The notes beneath the pieces were generated by a model. The model worked only from the letters and a program-made list of their open reading frames with translations, did no database searches and was not told the DNA's origin. From Desulfobacteraceae bacterium (GTDB taxonomy: Bacteria; Desulfobacterota; Desulfobacteria; Desulfobacterales; JACKCP01), in NCBI GenBank assembly GCA_020633955.1, contig JACKCP010000008.1, positions 62,001-126,000 of the forward strand: 64,000 nt of DNA, in the 5' to 3' direction. This document shows, piece by piece, positions 18,103 to 26,798 of the stretch; position 1 is the first letter of the stretch, and each line of letters opens with the position of its first letter. Made by a program: the position numbers and the translations under genes.

Positions 18103-18126
18103 GATCCAAAGCTGAAGCTTTGGATC
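18103..18126. repeat. Perfect palindromic hairpin
   Basis: GATCCAAAGCT (18103-18113) and AGCTTTGGATC (18116-18126) are exact complements around a two-base GA. A partial version is at about 12732-12748. It belongs with the GCAAAGCT hairpins of the intergenic regions. Confidence 0.6.
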
Positions 18127-18297
18127 AAGCCTGCATCAATGCTGTCAGCTCTTTTATAACAAGTTTATTTTATTAGCTTTTATTAGCTTAATTCGCTGAA
18201 AAAAATATTCCTGGATAAAGGGCAAAGCTCCGGCTTGGATCGCATGCTTGTTGAGCTTTGCGACCAGTATTTCTGAGATATTCACGAAGCTCTATCT

Positions 18298-18421
18298 AGT
18301 GATTGGCCGAAAACTAAAATTTTTTGTTCATTTACGAAAGATGAAAAATTTAACCGCAGGAATACTTACGTATTTTGAGGATAGATTTTGAATCTAACTC
18401 AGAAATGGGCATTCGCTCAAA
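18298..18421 (-). repeat. Dispersed intergenic repeat, copy C (inverted)
   Basis: Reverse-complemented, it shares with copies A and B the blocks AGATTCAAAATCTATCCTC, AAAATAC, CGGTTAAATTTTTCATCTT and TGAACAAAAAATTTTAG, ending TTTTCGGCCAATCACTA. The adjoining 18268-18296 carries the TATTTCTGAGATATTC block also found in the IS630 relic at 9826-9841. Confidence 0.75.
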
Positions 18422-18772
18422 CAATATCTAACAAATTGTCACTTTTAACTGGGAAATCAAAAAGACTTGATAACGGTATTAAAAAACTGCTATAAGGTTT
18501 AGGCATTAAGGCCTTTTTTACTATTTTTATTTTTAAAAAAACTTAATGTTTTTAGCAATATGCCAGGCAATTCGGCACTTCACAAAAACAATGTTTAAAA
18601 AAATAAATAACCCTTTTCACATTTTTTAATTATTTTTTTACTTAAACACCATAACAAAAGAACTTCTATCAATTTAAGTTTTACCTTTGTTTTCATTAAG
18701 CTGTTTCGTAATAAAGCATGGTTTTTTATGTCAAAATAAATTTTTATTTTAAACAGGAAAAGAGGAAAAATT

Positions 18773-20377
18773 ATGAAGAAATTTATTACAGCCTTACTTG
18801 CAATTGCTATGATGATTGCAACACAAGCACCTGGCACAGCAGCCGAAAGGGATATCCTTGATCTCAGTCTCAACAGAGATGCCGCAGTCAGCGTTAAAAC
18901 AAACAATAATATTCTTATGAGTTTTGGAGGACATCTAAGATTTATTCCCACATCTGAAACAGACTGGGACTTTGGAATGTCAGACAATGCAAAAGGCGGA
19001 TATCTTGGAGGTAAATTAAACTCCTCATTTTTTAAAAACCATGTAAATGAATCAGGATGGATTAATAATGAATATATAAGAACTGAAACAAGACTGAACT
19101 TCAATGCTGTTTCCGGAGATGAAAAATGGAGTTTTTTTGCAGCATTGGAATTTGATCGTCCTCTGGACACAGCATCAGTAGATGAAAGAGGAGGTAAAAC
19201 CGACGATCACAGTGACTATGGTCTTGAAAGACTCCATGCAACAATGGCTCTTCCCTTTAATATAAGACTTCACACAGGATGGGATATATGGGGATTTGAC
19301 CATGGTTATGCGGCAGGACTTGTTTATGCAGATGATAACCCGGGTATCTGGTTTACAGGCGGAGATGAAAAACTTAGCTGGAATTTTGGTTATTTTAAAC
19401 TTGAAGAAAATAATTATCAGACATCTTTTACAACACTTGAAGATACAGAAGACTCTGACAGATCCTTAATTGCAGGTTACCTTACCCTTAAACCTTCAAA
19501 GGAACACAAATATCAGTTTTTTTATGGTCTTGACAGAATAAGAAATGTAACAACAAAAGATCTTTATGGTGCTTTGACAAAAACAGGAATAGGAGAGGCT
19601 CCAAAAACCGATTCCCACCATCTTGGAATGTACTACAACGGTCAGCTTGGCAAAATAAAACTTTTTGGTGAAGCTGTTTACCAATTTGGTGAGGCAGAAG
19701 GTGCCGATTTAAAATATAAAGATTATGACATAAATGCATATGCACTTTCAGGTGATATTGCAGTTAATCTTGACCTTGGAATAAAACTTACCCCTCATCT
19801 TGGATTTATTTATACTTCAGGTGACAGTGACCCGAATGATGACAAACTTGAAGGTTATAACGGAATAAACAACGTACAGAGATTTTCCGGAATTTTTGGC
19901 GGAGAAAATACAATTCTTGCTGACACAAACTTTGTATTCGGCTCAACAATTTACGGGTTTATACCTGAAATGTACGGAAACGGAACTCCTATTTATACAG
20001 GCGGCCAGCCGGCTTTTGGGGCGCTTGGAGCAGGAAGGGGTGACAACCCGGGTATGCTTATGACATCTCTTGGTTTCAGTGCTGCACCAAAACCAACCCT
20101 TAGCTTTAAATCAAATATAAACAGCTTCTGGTGGAATGAGGATATAATGGTTAAAAACTTTGTTATTCCTGGCCAGCAGTCAAAAGTTGATGCCGGATAT
20201 GCCGGTACAGAATGGGATAACCTTGTAACCGTTGTTCTTTCAAAACATACATTTATTCAGGGACAGGCGGCATTTTTATTTCCAGGTGAAGTGATTGAAG
20301 ATGTAACAGAAGCTCTTGGAGCAAAATCTGATGATACAGCAATGAGACTTGCTGCCGAAATCATCTGGAAATTCTGA
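18773..20377 (+). CDS. Outer membrane beta-barrel protein (porin-like)
   Basis: 534 aa with a clear signal peptide (MKKFITALLAIAMMIATQAPGTAA, cleavage near residue 24) and a C-terminal phenylalanine in IIWKF, as in proteins inserted by the BAM complex. The body has many alternating aromatic/polar strands (LSWNFGYFKLEE, YQFFYGLDRI, HHLGMYYNGQLGKIKLFGEAVYQFG) and no cysteine-rich or helical domain. It resembles the large diffusion barrels of Desulfobacterota, possibly alginate-export-like, but the substrate cannot be read. It is followed by a stem-loop at 20391-20414 and is probably monocistronic. Confidence 0.85.
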   Translation: MKKFITALLAIAMMIATQAPGTAAERDILDLSLNRDAAVSVKTNNNILMSFGGHLRFIPTSETDWDFGMSDNAKGGYLGGKLNSSFFKNHVNESGWINNEYIRTETRLNFNAVSGDEKWSFFAALEFDRPLDTASVDERGGKTDDHSDYGLERLHATMALPFNIRLHTGWDIWGFDHGYAAGLVYADDNPGIWFTGGDEKLSWNFGYFKLEENNYQTSFTTLEDTEDSDRSLIAGYLTLKPSKEHKYQFFYGLDRIRNVTTKDLYGALTKTGIGEAPKTDSHHLGMYYNGQLGKIKLFGEAVYQFGEAEGADLKYKDYDINAYALSGDIAVNLDLGIKLTPHLGFIYTSGDSDPNDDKLEGYNGINNVQRFSGIFGGENTILADTNFVFGSTIYGFIPEMYGNGTPIYTGGQPAFGALGAGRGDNPGMLMTSLGFSAAPKPTLSFKSNINSFWWNEDIMVKNFVIPGQQSKVDAGYAGTEWDNLVTVVLSKHTFIQGQAAFLFPGEVIEDVTEALGAKSDDTAMRLAAEIIWKF

Positions 20378-20390
20378 TAAATCTATTTAC

Positions 20391-20414
20391 GGAGACATAA
20401 TTTTTTATGTCTCC
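20391..20414 (+). terminator. Stem-loop after the outer membrane gene
   Basis: GGAGACATAA (20391-20400) pairs with TTATGTCTCC (20405-20414) around TTTT, 14 bases after the stop. The T-tract is in the loop rather than after the stem, so it could be a weak terminator or a 3' stabilising hairpin. Confidence 0.55.
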
Positions 20415-20506
20415 TAATCATATAAAAAACTATGATTTTTTGTTCAGCAACTAATCAAACCCTCCTTAATATCACAGAACATCTGGAATCCAATTATTAC
20501 ATCGAG

Positions 20507-21283
20507 TTAATTCAGGTTTGATATATATTCAAAGGCTGTAAGTCCGTATATTCTTTTAAAATGCTTATTCAGATGAGTAAGATCTGTAAATCCGTATTCT
20601 GCAACAGCAGAATAGATATCCCCTGTTTTTTCGATTATCTCTTTTGCAAGCTCAAGCTTTATGCTGAGAAAATACTGATATGGAGTAATGCCGGTTGCTG
20701 CCTTAAACATTCTAATCAGCTGAAACTTTGAAATATCGAGTTCTCTGCATATGTCATCAAGTTTTAAAACCGACTCCATATTTCCATGAATCATATCCTT
20801 TGTTTTCTCAGTGATGTAATCGTCTTTTTTATAGTTCTCAAGCATATCCGGTTTACTGAAGCAGTCTGCAAGAGCCAAAAGAAGCTCTGTTGAAAAGGCT
20901 TCATCTCTCTTATTCAAAACAGAATTGCAGAGATTGAGAATTTTCTGCTGAAGAGAAAAATTATAAACAACCGGAGACCTGAATTTACCAGGCTCTTTCC
21001 TGTTGGTAAGCTCCATAAAAAGATCAGGCTCTATATAAACCATTACATAATCAAGGCCTGTTTTATCACCGGCCATACCGTCATGAGGCTGTTCCGGATT
21101 AAAAAGTATAACTCCGTTTTCATGTGAAAGCTGATGACTCCCCTCAAGATTATATTCCTGAATCCCGCGAAGAGTTACACCAAGAGCATATTCCTTGTGT
21201 GAGTGCCTTTTATATTTAAAATCTGTCAAGCTTGCAGACAAAACAGTAATTCCTGCCGACTTTTTATATACAAACCTATCCAT
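20507..21283 (-). CDS. AraC family regulator, copy 2 of the lysE-araC pair
   Basis: 258 aa, same architecture as copy 1 at 4818-5600: cupin-like sensor with YKRHSHKEYALGVTLRG and FNPEQPHDG, AraC double helix-turn-helix at the C-terminus. About 94% identical by eye, ending two residues earlier (SNLN instead of SNLKKS). The recognition helices differ at very few positions, so both proteins probably bind the same site. It lies 17 bases after the exporter stop, exactly the spacing seen in copy 1. Confidence 0.9.
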   Translation of the reverse strand: MDRFVYKKSAGITVLSASLTDFKYKRHSHKEYALGVTLRGIQEYNLEGSHQLSHENGVILFNPEQPHDGMAGDKTGLDYVMVYIEPDLFMELTNRKEPGKFRSPVVYNFSLQQKILNLCNSVLNKRDEAFSTELLLALADCFSKPDMLENYKKDDYITEKTKDMIHGNMESVLKLDDICRELDISKFQLIRMFKAATGITPYQYFLSIKLELAKEIIEKTGDIYSAVAEYGFTDLTHLNKHFKRIYGLTAFEYISNLN

Positions 21284-21300
21284 AAAGCTTTACCTCTTTA

Positions 21301-21882
21301 TTAAAAGACTCCTGAAACTGCCGCAGCGGAATAAACAAGAAAAGATGCCATTATTATATTAACCGGCTTTTGGTATTTCTGCAAAAAGCTCTTTAAGATC
21401 ATTCCGAAAAGCACCCATGATGATAAAGCGCAGGTTCCAATAATTGTTATGCTTAAGGCAAAAATACTCACAGAAAACGGATCGTTATAATAAGGCAGAA
21501 CAAAAGCCGGGATCACAGTAATCGTAAAAAGTATGACTTTAGGATTTACAAACTGCATAAGAAATCCTGAAGCAAATCCGCCGCTATCCGAACTCCCGAC
21601 CCGAGAAGCATCCATTTTAAAAATCTGATATGCAAGATAAAGAATATAAAGGCTTCCGACAATACGCATAACAACAAGAATTTTAGGTATCACAGGCATA
21701 AGAATGCTATTTAAAACAGCAGACAGTCCTACAAGTATTCCAACAGCAACTGCCGCACCGCTTGCAAATTCAACTGCTTTTTTCGTTCCGGAGTTATGTA
21801 CCGTGGAAAGTATTACGATATTTGTGGGACCGGGAGTAAATGTAACAATAACGCAGATTATTGAAAAAGATGCAATATTCAT
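21301..21882 (-). CDS. LysE/RhtB family amino acid exporter, copy 2
   Basis: 193 aa with FTPGPTNIVILSTVHNSGTKKAVEFASGAA (about residues 15-44) and the same membrane pattern as copy 1. About 85% identical to it, with a block of changes around residues 7-9 and 40-52, while the last 30 residues are identical. The regulator is far more conserved than the exporter, which suggests divergence in exported substrate under common control (inference). Confidence 0.92.
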   Translation of the reverse strand: MNIASFSIICVIVTFTPGPTNIVILSTVHNSGTKKAVEFASGAAVAVGILVGLSAVLNSILMPVIPKILVVMRIVGSLYILYLAYQIFKMDASRVGSSDSGGFASGFLMQFVNPKVILFTITVIPAFVLPYYNDPFSVSIFALSITIIGTCALSSWVLFGMILKSFLQKYQKPVNIIMASFLVYSAAAVSGVF

Positions 21883-21936
21883 GAATCATCCTTTTGTTAA
21901 TTGTTTTTCATGAATATTACATCTGAAAATTCAGAG

Positions 21937-21955
21937 CATATAGTACATTATTGCA
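21937..21955 (-). promoter_or_regulatory. Conserved upstream site of lysE copy 2
   Basis: TGCAATAATGTACTATATG on the minus strand, 55 bases before the ATG, identical to 6253-6271 before copy 1. It is a candidate promoter or AraC operator. Confidence 0.55.
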
Positions 21956-22102
21956 TACAGTTATGCCTTCCAAGGAAAAGTTCAAAGAGGCCCTATAGCC
22001 ATTATCCGTGTTTTTACCTGAGGGCAACTAACAGTCTGTTGCTTGGATGCAGAGCCCGTTCGGATCGCATGCTTTTTATATTCAGGGAATTAGGGAGCTT
22101 TG

Positions 22103-22160
22103 GCAACCCGGTTGAATTTTTCATCTTGATGAAACTCAACAAAAAATTCAGGTGTTAGGT
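22103..22160 (+). repeat. Degraded dispersed repeat, copy F
   Basis: The blocks GGTTGAATTTTTCATCTT and AACAAAAAATTCAGG match copies A, B and C with more mismatches. GGATCGCATGCTT just before it (about 22054-22072) also occurs near 18237-18249. Confidence 0.5.
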
Positions 22161-22170
22161 CAACCTCAGT

Positions 22171-22340
22171 TTAATCTTTTTTGGGGAAATATTTTTCCAG
22201 ACATGAAGGGCAGATTGTATGAGTAAAATCCACACCCGAATGCTTGTGAATATAAGATTCTATCTGTTCATAATATCCACTATTTTGATCTTTACACATA
22301 AATTGGCAGGTCATTCTCTTAAGGTTCTTATTCTTTTCCA
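22171..22340 (-). pseudogene. Relic of a sensor-protein C-terminal zinc-finger-like domain
   Basis: The minus strand reads MTCQFMCKDQNSGYYEQIES, then YIHKHSGVDFTHTICPSCLE and KYFPKKD before TAA (22171-22173). This matches the frequent C-terminal module of PAS/response-regulator proteins with the pattern CxxCKKIRDxxGYWxQIExYIxxHSxxxFSHxICPxC. The first cysteine pair is distorted and no open frame leads into it. Between 22340 and 22887 only broken frames are present. It is probably the end of the same ancestral sensor gene as 23094-23906. Confidence 0.65.
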
Positions 22341-22887
22341 CAGCCTTTCAAGTTTTGCAAATAAGGTTTTCTTTCCTTTTCATTAATTTCTTATGTCCGG
22401 TTACCTGGTCACATCTGTTCTTATAAGTCGACCATCCAATTTATCTTTATGGCTATTTTATCCCTCATAAGGTACCATCTTATTCTGGGTGTTTGCATTT
22501 CCTATACATTTGGTTTCAACAGGCTGCCATCGTTATCCAGCAGTTTATGATTTTAGTAAGAAATGGCATTGTTCCGATTGGCATCTTGAAAACCTCCCGT
22601 ATTTTTACCCATGAATTGCCGAAAAAGTCTTTTCTGTAATTTTGTTACATAAACAATAAGCATCTGAAGTTTCCAGATCGTTACATGCTATTAAGAGCGT
22701 CCATGTTGGTTGAAAACAGCAGCAGTCTTGTAAAATATTTGATTCTCTTTTCGTTCTTTTTCTGTTTCGCTGATATCCTCCTTATTACAACTCACATGAT
22801 TTTATTATTATAAAAAACATCTGCATGTAGAATCCTACAGAAACAGAACCTCCGTTTTTTTTTTTCTGATGCTAACTCATAATGAAT

Positions 22888-23097
22888 TCATGAATCTGAC
22901 TGGAGTTTTCCTTTGACGTCTTCAACATATTTTTCCTCAACCAGATTAGTTACGTCCATTTTATAAAACTTTTCAAAAAGTATCGTATCCAAACATTTTG
23001 CACATGGTTCTTGCCAACTCTTGAGAATTTTCCTTGTTTCGTTATTAATACAACCCTTCAAAGGAAGTATTTTGAAGAGACTCTGAACGTTCCTCAC
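22888..23097 (-). CDS. Hypothetical fragment downstream of the DUF3365 protein
   Basis: 69 codons starting at a GTG that overlaps the stop of the DUF3365 gene (GTGA). The sequence (SLFKILPLKGCINNETRKILKSWQEPCAKCLDTILFEKF...) contains a C-x-x-C but no domain I recognise. It may be a shifted continuation of the upstream sensor rather than a separate protein. Low confidence that it is made. Confidence 0.3.
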   Translation of the reverse strand: MRNVQSLFKILPLKGCINNETRKILKSWQEPCAKCLDTILFEKFYKMDVTNLVEEKYVEDVKGKLQSDS

Positions 23098-23906
23098 TGT
23101 CCTTCAAAAGTGCTGACGATTGCCAGTTTCCGCCCATGGATTTCATTGTTTTTAAGAATTTTAATATATTCTCCTGCCTGCTCTGCTCTGATAGCAGTTT
23201 TTAGAAAAAGCTGATCCCATAAATATAAAAATGTAAAAATAGACTTTTTGAAATTTATTATTACTTTGCTATATTCCTTCACAGGAATACCAACACTTAT
23301 TCCGCCGCGTATATCTCCAATTTTATAACCCTGTTTTGCATGACATTTTATGCACGACTCTCCGGTTATTAAAGGAGCCATATAAAGATAGACTTCCTTT
23401 TTATCATCTAATCTGAAGTATTCCTTTTTCCCTTTTACAAATGAATTTAAAGCAATGACTTCCCAGTCTCTTGCTTTATTCCCAGGCCGAATAGGATTTA
23501 AACTTGTGATATGATATACAATATGGCTGTATAACCTGGCAATTTCCCCAATCTGACGGGTCATGTAGGCAGGATTAACTTTTGTAAGATGTAAACCGGA
23601 TAAGGTAACAACATCACGGTCTTTGTCTTCAAGATATTTATTTGGCAAAGTTTTCTCAGTAACCGGCACATAAACGCCTCCATGCATGGAATTCCAAAGG
23701 CGTGTATTGATTATCTCTCTGAAAAAGGAGCGTCCTACCGAAAGAAGGCTTTGTTCAATACTCTTCTCAACAATATTCAGGTTCCATAAGAGAGAAATCA
23801 TTATAAAAACAAACCAGAATACAACAGGCAGAATAAAATATATTTCTTTACCGATTTTTTTTTCAGAAAAGATTTTCCTGTCAAACAAAGACATATAAAA
23901 CTCCAT
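23094..23906 (-). CDS. DUF3365 (Tll0287-like) haem-binding sensor, truncated
   Basis: 270 aa. A membrane segment (YFILPVVFWFVFIMISLLWNL, about residues 23-43) precedes a periplasmic DUF3365 domain with the WNSMHGGVYVP motif (about 73-83) and a single c-type haem site GESCIKCHAKQGYKIGDIRGGISVGIPV (about 185-212), then a second hydrophobic stretch near 225-235. In complete family members this is the sensor half of a histidine kinase or cyclase; here no transmitter follows and the gene ends soon after the second membrane segment. With the relic at 22171-22340 it looks like a broken redox or NO sensor. Confidence 0.75.
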   Translation of the reverse strand: MEFYMSLFDRKIFSEKKIGKEIYFILPVVFWFVFIMISLLWNLNIVEKSIEQSLLSVGRSFFREIINTRLWNSMHGGVYVPVTEKTLPNKYLEDKDRDVVTLSGLHLTKVNPAYMTRQIGEIARLYSHIVYHITSLNPIRPGNKARDWEVIALNSFVKGKKEYFRLDDKKEVYLYMAPLITGESCIKCHAKQGYKIGDIRGGISVGIPVKEYSKVIINFKKSIFTFLYLWDQLFLKTAIRAEQAGEYIKILKNNEIHGRKLAIVSTFEGQ

Positions 23907-23967
23907 ATTTATTCAGAGATTATATAATCCCGAAACTGAAACCTATGATTAGAAAAATGTTTTACTT

Positions 23968-24010
23968 AGGGCTGAACGAAAAATTCTAGTTTTCGGCCAA
24001 TCACTACTTA
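23968..24010 (+). repeat. Dispersed repeat fragment, copy E
   Basis: AGGGCTGAACGAAAAATTCT, then AGTTTTCGGCCAATCACTA, matches the fused entry and exit ends of copy A with the middle missing. The surrounding 23907-24248 holds no gene. Confidence 0.65.
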
Positions 24011-24248
24011 GAACGTTAAAAAAGGAATGTTAAAAGGCATATACATTAATTGACTTTACTGCTATCTCTGTTCCTATGCAAGAATTATATCCTTTCAAAT
24101 TATTAGGATTTCAAATCCGGATGATTGGAAAACCTTTACTTTATTCTTGGCATATTGAAATGCACTTCCAGTCCGATTCCTGAAAAAATCCAGAAGCAGG
24201 AATAACTGAAAATTTCAATCTGACAAAAAAATATCCCTTCAAAAAAAC

Positions 24249-24274
24249 AGCCTCCCGGAAAAATCCGGGAGGCT
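24249..24274 (-). terminator. Rho-independent terminator of the Mo/dehydratase operon
   Basis: AGCCTCCCGGA (24249-24259) and TCCGGGAGGCT (24264-24274) pair perfectly around AAAA. On the minus strand the stem is followed by a run of seven T. It lies 63 bases after the acyl-CoA dehydrogenase stop and so ends the five-gene transcript. Confidence 0.88.
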
Positions 24275-24336
24275 TTGGATAAAACGCGGTTTCCAACCGA
24301 GGAAAAGAAACCGCAAGGCGGTGACAAAATAAAAAA

Positions 24337-25491
24337 CTAAAATTTGGCTTTATAAAGATGTCTTCCAAGAATCATTCTTAAAATTTCTGAAGTTCCCTCA
24401 ACTATCTGAAGTATTTTTGCACCCTTATAAAATCTTGAAACAGGATAATCCTCCATATAACCGTAACCGCCGTGAATCTGAAGAGCATCGCTTGCAGCTT
24501 TTTCAACCATTTCAGATGCAAAAAGCTTTGCAACGGTTGCCTCAAAGGTATGGGATTTTCCCTGATCTTTAAGCCATGCAGCCTTGAGATACTGATTTCT
24601 TGCAAGCTCTATATTCATTCCCATGTTGGCGATCATAAACTGGATTGCCTGAAAATTATAAATAGGCATTCCAAACTGTTTTCTTCCCTTTGCATGTTTT
24701 AATGCCTCTTCAAGACATGCCTGTGCAAGGCCTACAGCAACGGCTGCAATACTTATTCTTCCGGTTTCAAGAACCTCAAGATGCTGGGCAAATCCTTTTT
24801 CCGCACTTCCAAGAATATTTTCTTTGGGAATACGGCAGTCATTAAAAATAACCTCATGGGTTGCAGAAGAAGACCAGGCCATTTTTTTATATTTTTTTCC
24901 AAGTTCAAATCCGGGAGCTTCTTTTGGAATTATGAAAGTTGCGATATTACCGGGTTTACCGTCTTCAATTATCTTTGCAGTTGCAATAATTATTGAGGCA
25001 TTTTTAAGACCTATATTTGTTATAAACTGCTTTGTACCGTTTATTACCCAGGTATCGTCTTTAAGCTCTGCTGTTGTTGAAAGAGCTCCTGCATCTGAAC
25101 CTGCATCAGGTTCTGTAAGTCCGAATGCTCCTATTTTTTCACCCTTTGCTATGGGTATAAGAAATTTCTTTTTCTGCTCTTCTGTTCCAAAAACAAAAAG
25201 CTCCTGACCTATAACGCTTGTGGTGATATCGAGCATGGTTCCAAGCGGACCGTCAGCCTTTGAAATCTCTTCTATACAAAGATGCATTCCAACCCAGTCT
25301 CCTCCGGAACCTCCGTATTCTTCAGGAAAAGGGATTCCCATGAATCCGAGTTTCCCCATTTTTTCCATTATTTCGTAAGGATATTCGCCTTTTTCATCAA
25401 ACTCTGCTGTGTAAGGCAGGATTTCGGTTTTTGCAAAACGCCTTACCTCTTTTCTTATCATTTCCTGATCTTTTGTAAGTTCAAAATCCAT
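24337..25491 (-). CDS. Acyl-CoA dehydrogenase, last gene of the Mo/dehydratase operon
   Basis: 384 aa, the standard length of short/medium-chain enzymes. Motifs: FGLTEPDAGSD (about residues 121-131), WVINGTKQFITN, RKQFGMPIYNFQAIQFMIANM, QIHGGYGYMEDYPVSRFYKGAKILQIVEGTSEI, with the catalytic glutamate at residue 365 in VEGTSE. It would oxidise an acyl-CoA to an enoyl-CoA, or, in an electron-bifurcating or reductive setting, run the other way; no etfAB genes are present here. It follows the dehydratase subunit by 32 bases and is followed by the terminator. Confidence 0.92.
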   Translation of the reverse strand: MDFELTKDQEMIRKEVRRFAKTEILPYTAEFDEKGEYPYEIMEKMGKLGFMGIPFPEEYGGSGGDWVGMHLCIEEISKADGPLGTMLDITTSVIGQELFVFGTEEQKKKFLIPIAKGEKIGAFGLTEPDAGSDAGALSTTAELKDDTWVINGTKQFITNIGLKNASIIIATAKIIEDGKPGNIATFIIPKEAPGFELGKKYKKMAWSSSATHEVIFNDCRIPKENILGSAEKGFAQHLEVLETGRISIAAVAVGLAQACLEEALKHAKGRKQFGMPIYNFQAIQFMIANMGMNIELARNQYLKAAWLKDQGKSHTFEATVAKLFASEMVEKAASDALQIHGGYGYMEDYPVSRFYKGAKILQIVEGTSEILRMILGRHLYKAKF

Positions 25492-25523
25492 TATAATTCT
25501 CCTTTTAAACTTCTATATAAAAT

Positions 25524-26768
25524 TTAATTTTTTCTTTTAGAATCTATGGTTTCAAGCAGAGCACCAATTCTCATAAATGCATTTTCTTCGCTGTATTTTC
25601 TTGCATCAGCATGATCCACATCGATCATGACAGCAGGTATTCCAAAATAATCGGATATTCTTTTCTGCTGATCCATCTGGGTTATGGAATAAGGTTTACA
25701 CGATCTGTTTGAGGCAAATATAACTCCGTCTATGCCAAGTTTTTCTATGGCACCTTTCATGGAAGAATATCTAAGTTCCATTCCGTGGGGACACATATAC
25801 GAGTTCATCATCCTCGCTATATATTCAAAAGGATCTTTTTCATCCCATTTATAAAGCTCAAATGATCCTTCAACCGTTCCCATGCACGATGTATATGAGG
25901 CTCCCACAATATTTGCACCCATCTGTGAAAGTCGTTTAGACATTTTTCCAAGCTGGTGCCAGGGAGCAATATTGTCCCAGAAAAGACGGTATTTTTCTTT
26001 TTTAACAGGCAGATTTCCTGTTTTTATGTTTTGTCTTGCCTCGTCAGCAAGAATTTTAAAATGCTCCTTAAGAACCGGAGTTCCCCTTAATGTAAGGAAA
26101 GGTGCCATATGAACAAAGGAATCAAATGCTGTTACAGGAGAAGGTTTTTCCTTTGCAAGCTCAAGAAAATTTTTCCACTCGCAAAACCCTTCCCAGCTGT
26201 GAAAAACAGCCTCTTCAAACTTATTAAAATTAAATTTCTGTCCGCTCAGTTTTTCAATAAGAGATATAAGATCTTTAATCTGACTTATTATATAGCTCTG
26301 ATCTTTTTGTTTCTGGGGTTCGTAGCAGAAAGGAATATCCATTATAAAATGCGGTATATCCATTTCTCTGTGATGAACATCAAACCACTTTGAAATAAGA
26401 GCACAATTGTTGTTGTTTGAAACCACAAGATCGGGTTTTGGAAGTCCAAAGCTTGGGGAATCTTTGCTTCCGTCGGTAAGGTTTCCTATATCTATTCTGG
26501 CATAGCTGCAAAGATCCTGTGAATAGCCTGTGTTTTCGGCTTTTTCACATTGAAGAACGCCTATTCCCTTTCCTGCGCACATTGCGGCATGGCTTTCGGG
26601 AACTCCGTAAACAACATTATCAAAGCCTGCAAAGATTTCTGCAGGAACATTTATTGCAATCCATACACAAAAAGCTCCTTTGGCGGCCTTTTCGTGAAGA
26701 TCCATGTAGCCTTTAATCATTAGTTTTGAAAGGTTTTTACCTGCCATACTTTTAACTTTTTCAGACAT
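25524..26768 (-). CDS. 2-hydroxyacyl-CoA dehydratase / BcrC-BcrB family subunit (HgdA-like)
   Basis: 414 aa. Conserved family features are the cysteines in QDLCSYARIDIG (near residue 87), SNNNNCALISKWFD (near 120), SYTSCMGTVEG and SNRSCKPYSITQMDQQ near the C-terminus, where cysteines ligate the iron-sulfur cluster. Members form heterodimers that remove water from 2-hydroxyacyl-CoAs or reduce aromatic CoA thioesters by ketyl-radical or Birch-type chemistry after one-electron activation. Partner subunit and activase are encoded just upstream. Substrate specificity cannot be read. Confidence 0.88.
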   Translation of the reverse strand: MSEKVKSMAGKNLSKLMIKGYMDLHEKAAKGAFCVWIAINVPAEIFAGFDNVVYGVPESHAAMCAGKGIGVLQCEKAENTGYSQDLCSYARIDIGNLTDGSKDSPSFGLPKPDLVVSNNNNCALISKWFDVHHREMDIPHFIMDIPFCYEPQKQKDQSYIISQIKDLISLIEKLSGQKFNFNKFEEAVFHSWEGFCEWKNFLELAKEKPSPVTAFDSFVHMAPFLTLRGTPVLKEHFKILADEARQNIKTGNLPVKKEKYRLFWDNIAPWHQLGKMSKRLSQMGANIVGASYTSCMGTVEGSFELYKWDEKDPFEYIARMMNSYMCPHGMELRYSSMKGAIEKLGIDGVIFASNRSCKPYSITQMDQQKRISDYFGIPAVMIDVDHADARKYSEENAFMRIGALLETIDSKRKN

Positions 26769-26798
26769 TTTTTACCTCTTGACCTTTTTTGTAACCAA

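Larger units (their letters stand above)
17740..18772. other. Kilobase without genes: relic, hairpins and repeat
   Basis: It holds the AraC relic (17838-17876), a perfect 11-bp-arm hairpin (18103-18126), a second imperfect GCAAAGCT element (about 18220-18264) and inverted repeat copy C (18298-18421). The final 350 bases before the porin are AT-rich; a promoter must lie there but I cannot place it. No convincing reading frame is present. Confidence 0.6.

Noticed and set aside
18595..19170. 191-codon minus-strand reading frame over the start of the porin-like gene
   Set aside because: Covers the signal peptide and first strands of a well-supported gene on the other strand; no recognisable content or ribosome binding site.
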